Of a stretch of 43,407 nt of DNA, positions 19,505 to 28,208 are shown one piece after another (within the stretch, counting starts at the first letter, position 1; each line of letters opens with the position of its first letter). This DNA comes from Tetragenococcus halophilus subsp. flandriensis. GTDB lineage: Bacteria > Bacillota > Bacilli > Lactobacillales > Enterococcaceae. The position numbers were made by a program, and so were the translations under genes. The notes beneath the pieces were generated by a model. It did not search any database and was not told the origin of the DNA. It saw only the letters and a list, made by a program, of their open reading frames with translations. The stretch spans positions 1-43,407 of the forward strand of contig NZ_BSUG01000001.1 of assembly GCF_030161475.1 (NCBI RefSeq). Direction: 5' to 3'.

Positions 19505-19957
19505 ATGAAAGTTATTTTCTTACAAGATGTAAAGGGAAAAGGAAAAAAAGGGGAAGTGAAAAATGTTCCCAATGGTTATGCGCAAAATTATTTAATAAAA
19601 AATAACTTAGCCAAAGAAGCAAATCAAAAGAATGTAGCTGCAATGCGCGGTAAAGAACAAGCGCAGGAAAAAGAAGAAGCTGAACAACTACAAGAAGCTC
19701 AAAAAATAAAAGATGATTTAGAAGATGAAAAAACAGTAGTCGAGATTACCGCTAAAGCTGGTGAAGATGGTCGTCTTTTTGGTTCAGTACCCTCTAAACA
19801 AATTGCACAAGCTTTAAAGAGCCAATATAATATTAAAGTGGATAAAAGAAAAATTGAATTAAAAGACCCTATTCGCTCAATGGGTTATACAAACGTAGCA
19901 GTTAAGTTGCATCCTGAAGTAACAGGCACTATTAGAGTACATGTAGTCGAAGAATAA
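19505..19957 (+). CDS. rplI: 50S ribosomal protein L9
   Basis: 150 residues from the ATG at 19505, giving [31 protein letters not shown] in pieces, the L9 N-terminal domain. The long central helix (about 45-80, rich in Glu/Gln/Lys) and the C-terminal domain with [15 protein letters not shown] follow. AAGGAG at 19489-19494 fits this start; an upstream in-frame start inside the gdpP end would add seven atypical residues. It lies 7 bases after gdpP and is almost certainly co-transcribed with it. A hairpin with a poor U-tract (19969-19992) follows. Confidence 0.98.
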   Translation: MKVIFLQDVKGKGKKGEVKNVPNGYAQNYLIKNNLAKEANQKNVAAMRGKEQAQEKEEAEQLQEAQKIKDDLEDEKTVVEITAKAGEDGRLFGSVPSKQIAQALKSQYNIKVDKRKIELKDPIRSMGYTNVAVKLHPEVTGTIRVHVVEE

Positions 19958-19968
19958 GAAGAGGCAGG

Positions 19969-20000
19969 TCTGGAAATGAGCAGATCTGCCTTGCGTTTTC
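19969..20000 (+). terminator. Weak hairpin between rplI and dnaB
   Basis: GGCAGGTCTG pairs with CAGATCTGCC (one G-U) around an 8-base loop, followed by TTGCGTTTTC rather than a clean T-run. It is possibly a partial terminator or a processing site. Confidence 0.4.
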
Positions 20001-20048
20001 AAAAGAATATTCGTATGTTTTTGAACGAAGGTATTTAGGAGAAAAAAT

Positions 20049-21416
20049 ATGAACGAAGTTTGGCAAGATCGTGTCCCACCACAAGATATAGAAGCAGAAC
20101 AAGCTGTATTGGGTGCCATTTTTCTTGATTCGGATGCGATTATTGAAGCAATGGAATTGCTAGAATCCAGCAGTTTTTATCGTAGGAGCCACCAAATTAT
20201 TTTTCAATGTATGTACCAGCTTAATGAACGTAATGAAGCAATTGATTTAATTACTTTAAAAGCTGAAATTGAAAAAACAAATGATTTAGAAGACGTTGGT
20301 GGTATCAGTTATTTAACCGAATTAAGTCAAGTTTCACCTACTTCATCAAGTGTCTCTTATTATGCTAAGATTGTTGATGATAAAGCAACTTTACGGCAGT
20401 TGATTCAAACAGCCAATAAAATCGTAAGTAGTGGTTTTGAACAAAATGAAAATGTACAGGAAATTGTAGAAGATGCAGAAAAAAGCATCATGGAAGTTTC
20501 TGAGAAAAGAAACAGTAACGGTTTCCAATCAATTGCAGATGTTTTAAACCAAACTATCGAAAATATAGACGAATTGGCTCAAAATAATGAAGAAATCACT
20601 GGTTTACCTACGGGTTATCAAGCATTGGATAAAATGACGGCTGGTTTACAAAAAGATGAACTGTTGATTATTGCAGCCCGTCCTGCAGTAGGGAAAACCG
20701 CTTTTGCTTTAAATATTGCTCAAAATGTGGGCACAAAAACCGATAATACGGTAGCTATTTTTAGTTTGGAAATGGGGGCTGAATCCTTAGTTAGTCGGAT
20801 GCTTTGTGCAGAAGGCTCCATTGATGCAAGTCACTTACGTACTGGGCAATTGACAGATGAAGAATGGCGTAATTTGATCGTAGCAATGGGAAGCTTATCT
20901 AAAGCAAGTATTTATATCGATGACACACCAGGAATCAAGGTTTCTGAGATCCGGGCACGTTGTCGAAAATTAGCCCAAGAAAAAGGAAATCTAGGGCTGA
21001 TTTTAATCGACTATCTGCAATTGATTGAGGGTTCAGGTAGAGAAAGCCGGCAACAAGAAGTATCGGAAATTTCTCGTCAGTTAAAAAAATTGGCAAAAGA
21101 ATTAAACGTTCCAGTTGTAGCTCTTTCACAATTATCTCGTGGCGTGGAACAAAGACAAGATAAAAGACCGGTTTTAAGTGACATTCGTGAGTCAGGTTCG
21201 ATCGAACAAGATGCTGATATTGTAGCCTTCTTATATCGTGATGACTATTATCAACGTGAAAATGATGAAGAGGAAGAAGAAGAAGCAGCTAATGACAATG
21301 TCATTGAAGTTATTATTGAAAAGAATCGGAATGGTGCGCGAGGGACTGTCGAGTTATTATTTATCAAAGAATATAACAAATTTTCTTCTCTTTCACCGCG
21401 AACGGCATTTGAGTGA
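20049..21416 (+). CDS. dnaB: Replicative DNA helicase DnaB (DnaC of B. subtilis)
   Basis: 455 residues. The N-terminal collar domain begins near VPPQDIEAEQAVLGAIFLD. The RecA-like C-terminal motor has Walker A ARPAVGKTAFALNIA, the H1a/H2 segments (LILIDYLQLIEG), SQLSRGVEQRQDKRPVLSDIRESGSIEQDAD, and the arginine finger region near EKNRNGARGTVELLF. An acidic insert (ENDEEEEEEAANDN) sits just before the last motif, where Firmicutes helicases vary. AGGAG lies upstream. It follows rplI as in other Enterococcaceae and is bounded by the terminator 21453-21496. Confidence 0.98.
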   Translation: MNEVWQDRVPPQDIEAEQAVLGAIFLDSDAIIEAMELLESSSFYRRSHQIIFQCMYQLNERNEAIDLITLKAEIEKTNDLEDVGGISYLTELSQVSPTSSSVSYYAKIVDDKATLRQLIQTANKIVSSGFEQNENVQEIVEDAEKSIMEVSEKRNSNGFQSIADVLNQTIENIDELAQNNEEITGLPTGYQALDKMTAGLQKDELLIIAARPAVGKTAFALNIAQNVGTKTDNTVAIFSLEMGAESLVSRMLCAEGSIDASHLRTGQLTDEEWRNLIVAMGSLSKASIYIDDTPGIKVSEIRARCRKLAQEKGNLGLILIDYLQLIEGSGRESRQQEVSEISRQLKKLAKELNVPVVALSQLSRGVEQRQDKRPVLSDIRESGSIEQDADIVAFLYRDDYYQRENDEEEEEEAANDNVIEVIIEKNRNGARGTVELLFIKEYNKFSSLSPRTAFE

Positions 21417-21452
21417 TCACCCACCTATACCAATTTATATACGTAAAGAATG

Positions 21453-21496
21453 ATAGTTGTAAGTTTTTTTAATAAAAAGGCTTGCAACTATTTTTA
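21453..21496 (+). terminator. Terminator after dnaB
   Basis: ATAGTTGTAAG (21453-21463) pairs with CTTGCAACTAT (21481-21491), one G-U, followed by T-rich sequence. Confidence 0.75.
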
Positions 21497-21501
21497 TTAA
21501 C

Positions 21502-21528
21502 TTGTATTGTATTTATATACAACAATAC
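21502..21528. promoter_or_regulatory. Nested inverted repeats upstream of fbp
   Basis: TTGTAT (21502-21507) with ATACAA (21517-21522), overlapping GTATTGT (21504-21510) with ACAATAC (21522-21528). They lie 30 bases before the fbp start, in the likely promoter zone, and look operator-like. No known box is recognised. Confidence 0.35.
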
Positions 21529-21558
21529 CAATTTTACTTTTTGAGGGAGCGTATATAA

Positions 21559-23481
21559 ATGTCAGAAGTAAACTATTATAGTTTGTTAAAGGAAAATTTT
21601 GAAAATAAAGAAAACGTAATCACTGAACTCATCAATTTAGAAGCGATTTTACATTTACCGAAAGGAACTGAACATTTTATTAGCGATGTACATGGCGAAT
21701 ATGATGCATTTGATCATGTCTTACGCAATGGGTCTGGAAGTGTTAAAGAAAAATTGGCCGAATGCTTAGATAAAAAAGCAGTGGATATTGATGAATTGGC
21801 TACTTTGATTTATTATCCAGAAGAAAAAATTAAGTTAGAAAAAGAAAGAAAGTCACAAGAAGAAGTAAAAAAATGGTACGCGCAGCAAATTCAATTATTG
21901 ATCATTGTCGTTAACTACACTAGTCGTAAATATACCCGCTCAAAAGTCCATAAAGCATTACCTTCTCGTTTTAGCTATGTTATCGAGGAATTACTGACAG
22001 AAAAACAACAAGAAAGTGATAAACAAGCTTATATTCAAGCGATTATAGATAATATTATTCAGCTAAGGCAAGCTGCCCCCTTAATAAGTGCTTTATGTTA
22101 TGTCATTCAACGTTTTGTTGTAGATCATTTACATGTTGTGGGAGATATTTATGATCGAGGGCCAGCGCCAGACATGATTATGGAACGTTTAATTCATTAT
22201 CATTCAGTGGATATTCAATGGGGAAACCATGATATTATTTGGTTGGCAAGTATGGCCGGTTCACCACTTGCGCTTATTAATGTTTTACGTATTTGTGCAA
22301 GATATGGAAACTTAGCAATTATCGAGGATCGTTATGGCGTTAATTTACGGCCTTTAGTAGAGTATAGTCATAAATATTATCCAGTACTAGATAAGTTTTT
22401 ACCTAAATTAGAGAATGAAACGGATTTTTCTGCTGTGGAAAAAGATAGTCTGAATAAAATTCAGCAAGCAACAGCTATATTACAGTTTAAATTAGAAGGT
22501 CAATTGATCAAGCGTCGTCCAGAATTTCTCATGGATGAAAGAAGTATGCTAGATTTCATTAATTATAGTGACGCAACAATAAATCTTCAAGGTAAAACTT
22601 ATCCATTAGTTGACTTTAACGGACCTACGATTGATCCTAATCATCCTTGTGAGTTGACAAAGGAAGAAGAAGAGCTAGTAAAAAATTTGTTACTATCATT
22701 TCAAAACTCTGAACCTTTACGACGTCATATGGATTTTTTGATGGAAAAAGGGAATATGTACTTATGCTATAATGGGAATTTATTACTTCACGGTTGTATC
22801 CCACTTCATCAAAATGGAGATTTTAAATCACTGAGAATTGGACAAACGCATTATTCTGGTAAAAGCTTGCTAGTTTTTTTTGAAGCACAAATCCGGTATA
22901 GCTATGCACATCCGGAGCTTTCTAATGATTTTTCGACTGATTTGTTATGGTATTTATGGACAGGAGAGTGTTCTTCTTTATTTGGTAAAAAAGTTATGGC
23001 AACTTTTGAACGTTATTATATTGAAGACAAACAAACCCATCATGAAGAAAAAAACGCCTATTATCGGTTAAGAAATCAAGAAGCAGTCTGCCAAGAGATA
23101 CTAAAAGACTTTGATTTGCCGATAACAGGACATATTATTAATGGACATACGCCAGTAAAAGCAAATCAGGGAGAAAATCCGATTAAAGCGAATGGACGAA
23201 TGCTAGTCATTGATGGTGGTTTTGCTAAAAGTTACCAAAAAGAAACTGGCTTAGCTGGTTATACCTTATTATCAAATAGTTATGGACTGCAATTGGTAGC
23301 ACACCAACCATTTTCTTCGGTAAAAGAATCTGTTGAACAACAAAAAGATATACTATCAACAAAAAGGTTAGTAGAACGTGTCGAAAATCGTACAAGGGTA
23401 TCCCAAACCAATATTGGGAAGAAATTGATGCAGGAAAAAAAGGCCCTTGAAACATTATACGAAAACTATGATTTTTATTAA
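21559..23481 (+). CDS. fbp: Fructose-1,6-bisphosphatase class III
   Basis: 640 residues, the large Firmicutes-type FBPase unrelated in sequence to class I enzymes. It hydrolyses fructose 1,6-bisphosphate to fructose 6-phosphate in gluconeogenesis. It is a metallophosphoesterase: SDVHGEYDAFDHVLRNG (about 42-58), VGDIYDRGPAPD, WGNHDIIWLASMAG and the late INGHTPVKANQGENPIKANG and VIDGGFAKSYQ segments carry the metal ligands. It is monocistronic, preceded by GAGGGAG and nested palindromes at 21502-21528. Its stop codon lies inside the terminator loop at 23462-23494. It sits as an insertion between dnaB and purA, which are adjacent in several relatives. Confidence 0.97.
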   Translation: MSEVNYYSLLKENFENKENVITELINLEAILHLPKGTEHFISDVHGEYDAFDHVLRNGSGSVKEKLAECLDKKAVDIDELATLIYYPEEKIKLEKERKSQEEVKKWYAQQIQLLIIVVNYTSRKYTRSKVHKALPSRFSYVIEELLTEKQQESDKQAYIQAIIDNIIQLRQAAPLISALCYVIQRFVVDHLHVVGDIYDRGPAPDMIMERLIHYHSVDIQWGNHDIIWLASMAGSPLALINVLRICARYGNLAIIEDRYGVNLRPLVEYSHKYYPVLDKFLPKLENETDFSAVEKDSLNKIQQATAILQFKLEGQLIKRRPEFLMDERSMLDFINYSDATINLQGKTYPLVDFNGPTIDPNHPCELTKEEEELVKNLLLSFQNSEPLRRHMDFLMEKGNMYLCYNGNLLLHGCIPLHQNGDFKSLRIGQTHYSGKSLLVFFEAQIRYSYAHPELSNDFSTDLLWYLWTGECSSLFGKKVMATFERYYIEDKQTHHEEKNAYYRLRNQEAVCQEILKDFDLPITGHIINGHTPVKANQGENPIKANGRMLVIDGGFAKSYQKETGLAGYTLLSNSYGLQLVAHQPFSSVKESVEQQKDILSTKRLVERVENRTRVSQTNIGKKLMQEKKALETLYENYDFY

Positions 23482-23496
23482 AATCATAGTTTTTTC
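23462..23496 (+). terminator. Terminator overlapping the fbp 3' end
   Basis: AAAACTATGATTTT pairs perfectly with AAAATCATAGTTTT around a short loop that contains part of the stop codon. A T-run follows. Confidence 0.85.
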
Positions 23497-23588
23497 GTTT
23501 TTTATGAGATATTTTTATTATTTTTTTGTTAATGTTCGTGTTTTGGCTGATGATAAAAGTTTTAAAAGCTAAACATTCGATTTTTTCA

Positions 23589-23617
23589 TTGTAATAACGG
23601 TGGGAAGTTGGTACAAT
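23589..23617 (+). promoter_or_regulatory. Promoter of purA
   Basis: TTGTAA (23589-23594), 17-base spacer and TACAAT (23612-23617). The leader to purA is about 85 nucleotides and contains the hairpin at 23632-23673. No clear PurR boxes or purine riboswitch were found. Confidence 0.6.
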
Positions 23618-23631
23618 AATTCAGGAATGAA

Positions 23632-23673
23632 AAACAGTAGGCGATAAGTTAGGTCATTGCTGTTTATTTTTTG
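23632..23673 (+). terminator. Possible leader hairpin with U-run before purA
   Basis: AAACAGTA and TGCTGTTT can pair with mismatch or wobble around a 17-base loop, followed by ATTTTTTG. It may be an attenuator in the purA leader, but the stem is short. Confidence 0.3.
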
Positions 23674-23681
23674 TTTACTAA

Positions 23682-25001
<1,320 letters not shown>

Positions 25002-25009
25002 AATAACTT

Positions 25010-25044
25010 AAAAAAACATCAGAGAAAATTTCTGATGTTTTTTT
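25010..25044 (+). terminator. Terminator after purA
   Basis: AAAAAAACATCAGA and TCTGATGTTTTTTT form a perfect stem with a 7-base loop and T-run. Confidence 0.92.
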
Positions 25045-25082
25045 ATAAACGTAAAAAGCTTAATTTATTTGGGAATATAAGG

Positions 25083-25088
25083 TATAAT
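25083..25088 (+). promoter_or_regulatory. -10 element for the DegV-family gene
   Basis: A perfect TATAAT lies 32 bases before the gene start. The -35 at 17 bases upstream is poor (TTAATT, 25060-25065). Confidence 0.5.
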
Positions 25089-25119
25089 AAAGAAAAGCTA
25101 ACGCTAAAGGAGCGAGAAT

Positions 25120-25989
25120 ATGTTTCAAATTATAACAGATGCCTGCTGCGATCTATCGGCGGACTTGTTAGATAAGGAAAAAATTGCTTATATCCCTATG
25201 TTTGTTGAGTTAGAGGGGAAAGAATATACTGATGATCTTGGAAGAACTTTTGATAATTCATGGTTTTTAGATCAATTAAAAGAAAATAAACAGCCAAAAA
25301 CTACACAAATCAATGTTGGCAGGTATATGGATTTTTTTAGACCTTATGCCAAAAAAGGGATATCTATTTTATACGTCGGCTTTTCATCAGGCTTAAGCGG
25401 CTCTTATGAAAGCAGTCTAAATGCCATTGAGTTATTAAAAGAAGAATATCCTGATTTTACGGTCACTAGCTTTGATACAAAAACTGCTAGTTTGGGCCTG
25501 GGTATGTTGGTCATGGAAGCAGCTCGTTTACAAAAAGAAGGTAGGAGCTTAGAAGAGACCGTTCAATGGCTAGATATATGCAAAGAGCATCTGCGTTCCT
25601 GGTTTACTGTTGATGATTTGAAACATTTGGTGCATGGCGGTAGAGTAACCAAAACACAAGCAGCGATCGGTGGTTTGTTAAATATTAAACCCATTCTTAA
25701 TGTAGATGAAAAAGGGCAGTTACAAAGTGTTGATAAAGTACATGGACGTAAAAAAGCTCTGCAGAGAATGGTGGATGAAACAATTGCAGACCTGGATTTA
25801 TCTATAGTTAACCATTTGTATATTGCTTATAGTGGGGATGAAAAAGCCTTAGAAAAAGTTAGTAAACAGTTAAAACAACACTACCCTGAAACGCCAATTA
25901 CACGCTTTCCTTTAGGACCTACGATTGCTAGTCATACAGGTTACGGGTGTATCGCATTATTTTCAATGGGAAAAACAAAAAGATTTTAA
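25120..25989 (+). CDS. DegV-family fatty-acid-binding protein (FakB-like)
   Basis: 289 residues of the DegV/FakB family, which present exogenous fatty acids to the kinase FakA for phosphorylation. Visible features are the N-terminal Rossmann-type opening FQIITDACCDLSADLL, the lipid-carboxylate loop region KTTQINVGRYMDFF, YVGFSSGLSGSYESS with the conserved SSGLSGTY-type motif, the FDTKTASLGLGMLV segment, and the second-domain HLVHGGRVTKTQAAIGGLLNIKPIL. The usual ITDSTADL is here ITDACCDL, with two adjacent cysteines. It is monocistronic, AAAGGAG upstream, bounded by a bidirectional terminator shared with the convergent ABC-F gene. Which fatty acid is bound cannot be told. Confidence 0.88.
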   Translation: MFQIITDACCDLSADLLDKEKIAYIPMFVELEGKEYTDDLGRTFDNSWFLDQLKENKQPKTTQINVGRYMDFFRPYAKKGISILYVGFSSGLSGSYESSLNAIELLKEEYPDFTVTSFDTKTASLGLGMLVMEAARLQKEGRSLEETVQWLDICKEHLRSWFTVDDLKHLVHGGRVTKTQAAIGGLLNIKPILNVDEKGQLQSVDKVHGRKKALQRMVDETIADLDLSIVNHLYIAYSGDEKALEKVSKQLKQHYPETPITRFPLGPTIASHTGYGCIALFSMGKTKRF

Positions 25990-26029
25990 AAAACAAGCCT
26001 CTTCAATTTCAATTGAAGGGGCTTGTTTT
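25989..26029. terminator. Bidirectional terminator between the DegV-family and ABC-F genes
   Basis: AACAAGCCTCTTCAA and TTGAAGGGGCTTGTT pair with one mismatch, flanked by A's on the left and T's on the right. It serves both convergent genes. Confidence 0.88.
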
Positions 26030-26044
26030 ACTTTTATCGCATAG

Positions 26045-27667
26045 TTAAGCATAGAGTTGGTCCACACGTTCTTGTACGGCTTCATTTTCTAAGAATTCAT
26101 CGTAAGTAGTATCCATACGATCAACGACGCCTTGGTCTGAAACTACAATGACACGATTTGCTAATGTTTGTATAAATTCATGGTCGTGGGAAGTAAAAAG
26201 CAATGAACCTTTAAAATCCATTAAACCGTTATTTAATGCTGTGATCGATTCTAGATCCAAATGGTTTGTAGGATCGTCTAAAAGTAATACATTAGCTTTA
26301 ATCAGCATAAGTTTAGATAATAAACAACGAACTTTTTCACCACCAGAAAGGACATTAACTTTCTTATTAACTTCTTCACCAGAAAATAACATTCTTCCTA
26401 AGAAACTTCGTAAAAAGGTATTATCATCTTCTTCTTTGTCCGCATATTGACGTAACCATTCTAAAATCGTTAGGTTACTATCAAATTCATTACTAGCATC
26501 TTTTGGCATATAAGCTTGGCTTGTTGTAACACCCCAGCGCACAGTACCTGTATCAGGTTTAGTATATCCGGTAACAACGTTTAATAAAGTGGTAGTTGCA
26601 ATATCATCTTTAGCGATAAAAGCAACTTTGTCATTTTTGTTTAATGTAAAGGAAATGTTGTCTAAAATTTTCTTGCCATCAATTGTGACACTAACATTTT
26701 CTACTTGTAACAAGTCATTACCAATTTCACGTTCGGGTTTAAAACTGATAAAAGGGTAACGACGAGAAGAAGGCTGGATATCATCTAAAGTAATTTTATC
26801 CAACATTTTCTTACGTGAAGTTGCTTGTTTTGATTTTGAAGCATTTGCACTAAAACGAGCAATAAATTCTTGTAATTCTTTGATCTGTTCTTCTTTTTTA
26901 GCATTGGCCTGTTGTTGCAGTTTTGTAGCTAATTGGCTGGATTCTAACCAAAAATCATAGTTACCAACGTACAATTTAATTTTTCCATAGTCTAAATCTG
27001 CCATATGTGTACATACTTTATTTAAAAAGTGACGATCATGAGATACGACAATTACAGTGTTTTCAAAGTTAATCAAAAATTCTTCTAACCAATTGATTGA
27101 TGGAATATCCAAACCATTTGTCGGCTCATCAAGCAACAAGACATCTGGTTTACCAAATAGTGCTTGGGCTAGTAATACTTTTACTTTTTGTCCTTCAGTC
27201 AATTCACTCATCTGAACTTGATGCAATGCATCAGGGATATTTAATCCTTGTAAAAGGACAGCTGCTTCTGATTCAGCTTCCCATCCATTTAATTCGGCGA
27301 ACTCAGTTTCTAATTCTGCGGCGTGTATACCATCTTCATCTGTGAAATCTTCTTTCATATACACTGCGTCTTTTTCTTTCATTACATCATATAAACGTTT
27401 GTGTCCCATAATAACAGTTTCGATCACCGGAAACTGTTCGTAATCAAAGTGATTTTGTTTTAGTACAGCCATCCGTTCATCAGGGCCCATACTAACAGTA
27501 CCTGTGGATGGTTCGATTTCCCCTGATAAGATCTTTAAGAAAGTAGACTTACCGGCGCCATTAGCACCGATTAAGCCGTAGCAGTTTTCAGGAGTAAATT
27601 TTAAATTCACGTCATCAAAAAGTTTGCGACCGGAAAAGTGCAAACTTACATTATTTACAGTAATCAA
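26045..27667 (-). CDS. ykpA: ABC-F family ribosome-associated ATPase (YkpA/YbiT-type)
   Basis: 540 residues, two ABC domains without membrane segments, as in ABC-F proteins that act at the ribosomal E site. NBD1 has Walker A GANGAGKSTFL, a divergent signature (SELTEGQKVKV instead of LSGGQ) and LLLDEPTNGLD. The linker with KSKQATSRKK is the P-site tRNA interaction motif. NBD2 keeps LSGGEKVR, but its Walker A is degenerate (AKDDIATTTLL, no Lys) and its Walker B reads LLLDDPTNHLD with Asp in place of the catalytic Glu. Loss of the second P-loop Lys is, as far as I recall, common in this subfamily. It starts at TTG 27667 with GAGGA upstream and is driven by the promoter 27714-27742. Resistance function is unlikely. 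Confidence 0.88.
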   Translation of the reverse strand: MITVNNVSLHFSGRKLFDDVNLKFTPENCYGLIGANGAGKSTFLKILSGEIEPSTGTVSMGPDERMAVLKQNHFDYEQFPVIETVIMGHKRLYDVMKEKDAVYMKEDFTDEDGIHAAELETEFAELNGWEAESEAAVLLQGLNIPDALHQVQMSELTEGQKVKVLLAQALFGKPDVLLLDEPTNGLDIPSINWLEEFLINFENTVIVVSHDRHFLNKVCTHMADLDYGKIKLYVGNYDFWLESSQLATKLQQQANAKKEEQIKELQEFIARFSANASKSKQATSRKKMLDKITLDDIQPSSRRYPFISFKPEREIGNDLLQVENVSVTIDGKKILDNISFTLNKNDKVAFIAKDDIATTTLLNVVTGYTKPDTGTVRWGVTTSQAYMPKDASNEFDSNLTILEWLRQYADKEEDDNTFLRSFLGRMLFSGEEVNKKVNVLSGGEKVRCLLSKLMLIKANVLLLDDPTNHLDLESITALNNGLMDFKGSLLFTSHDHEFIQTLANRVIVVSDQGVVDRMDTTYDEFLENEAVQERVDQLYA

Positions 27668-27713
27668 TAAATTTCCTCGCTTTTTTCGTATTGGCCATTG
27701 TGGTCCTCAAGTT

Positions 27714-27742
27714 ATTATAGCGATGAAACTGAAGTGTTTCAA
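27714..27742 (-). promoter_or_regulatory. Promoter of the ABC-F gene
   Basis: On the minus strand TTGAAA (complement of 27737-27742), a 17-base spacer and perfect TATAAT (complement of 27714-27719), 46 bases before the TTG start. Confidence 0.8.
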
Positions 27743-27797
27743 GTCTATAAGTTAGATAACACGATTTTACAACTAGTCTTAATATCTTATTAAAAAA

Positions 27798-27822
27798 GAA
27801 CGAACAATTTGCTTGTTCGCTC
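27798..27822 (-). terminator. Terminator after the 65-residue membrane protein gene
   Basis: GAACGAACAA and its partner CTTGTTCGCTC form a stem around TTTG. On the minus strand it is followed by a T-run (complement of the A-run 27792-27797). Confidence 0.75.
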
Positions 27823-27828
27823 CTTTTA

Positions 27829-28026
27829 TCATCTTCTTGGTCTTTTCCCTCTCTTATTTGTTAACCAGTAAATGACACCGCCAATGATTAATAGCGGAAT
27901 ACCAAATTTAAAAACAAGATATAAAACGCCTGAAGCTAAAGATAAGAGTATTTGCAGTATTAAACTAGCTAAGACCAATACGCCAATGATGATTAGAATA
28001 TTTAAGAAATTCGAACGGCTTCTCAT
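27829..28026 (-). CDS. Hypothetical 65-residue membrane protein
   Basis: No family recognised. Two hydrophobic stretches, about residues 8-30 (LNILIIIGVLVLASLILQILLSL in part) and 36-54 (LVFKFGIPLLIIGGVIYWL), predict a two-helix hairpin. Both ends are strongly basic (MRSRSN.., ..NKRGKRPRR), so they probably face the cytoplasm. It is preceded by a perfect AGGAGGG and followed at once by a terminator, so it is a real gene rather than a chance frame. It lies downstream of proBA on the same strand, across a 180-base spacer containing a parS site, and may be read from its own promoter. No function is suggested. Confidence 0.75.
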   Translation of the reverse strand: MRSRSNFLNILIIIGVLVLASLILQILLSLASGVLYLVFKFGIPLLIIGGVIYWLTNKRGKRPRR

Positions 28027-28132
28027 AATATGTCCCTCCTATTTTTCATACTAAGGATAGCAAAATTTTTCTAGCTTTACATCCGCCTCAAGCAGTAATT
28101 TTATTGAAAAACGATCTAAGGAGAAACGATAT

Positions 28133-28186
28133 ATGAATAACAATTTAAAAAATATATCTATTCATAAGTTTGTTATATCGCTTTAA
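28133..28186 (+). CDS. Candidate 17-residue peptide gene
   Basis: The frame encodes MNNNLKNISIHKFVISL followed by TAA. The case for translation is an ideal AAGGAG (28118-28123) nine bases before the ATG in an otherwise gene-free spacer. A possible promoter (TTTACA about 28075, TTTTAT about 28098) lies upstream. The peptide is short, with an amphipathic or hydrophobic C-terminal half, as in some signal peptides or small toxins, but there is no recognised homologue and no adjacent receptor or exporter gene. Its stop is six bases before the parS site at 28193. It may be chance. Confidence 0.3.
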   Translation: MNNNLKNISIHKFVISL

Positions 28187-28192
28187 ACTTGA

Positions 28193-28208
28193 TGTTTCAC
28201 GTGAAACT
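28193..28208. promoter_or_regulatory. parS-like ParB binding site 2
   Basis: TGTTTCACGTGAAACT matches the parS consensus at 15 of 16 positions with a perfect TTTCACGTGAAA core. Its last base is the first base of the proA stop codon complement. It lies about 19 kb right of the origin. Confidence 0.85.

Noticed and set aside
23525-23580. PurR-box-like GTTCG and CATTCG segments before purA
   Set aside because: Too many mismatches and wrong spacing for paired PurBoxes.
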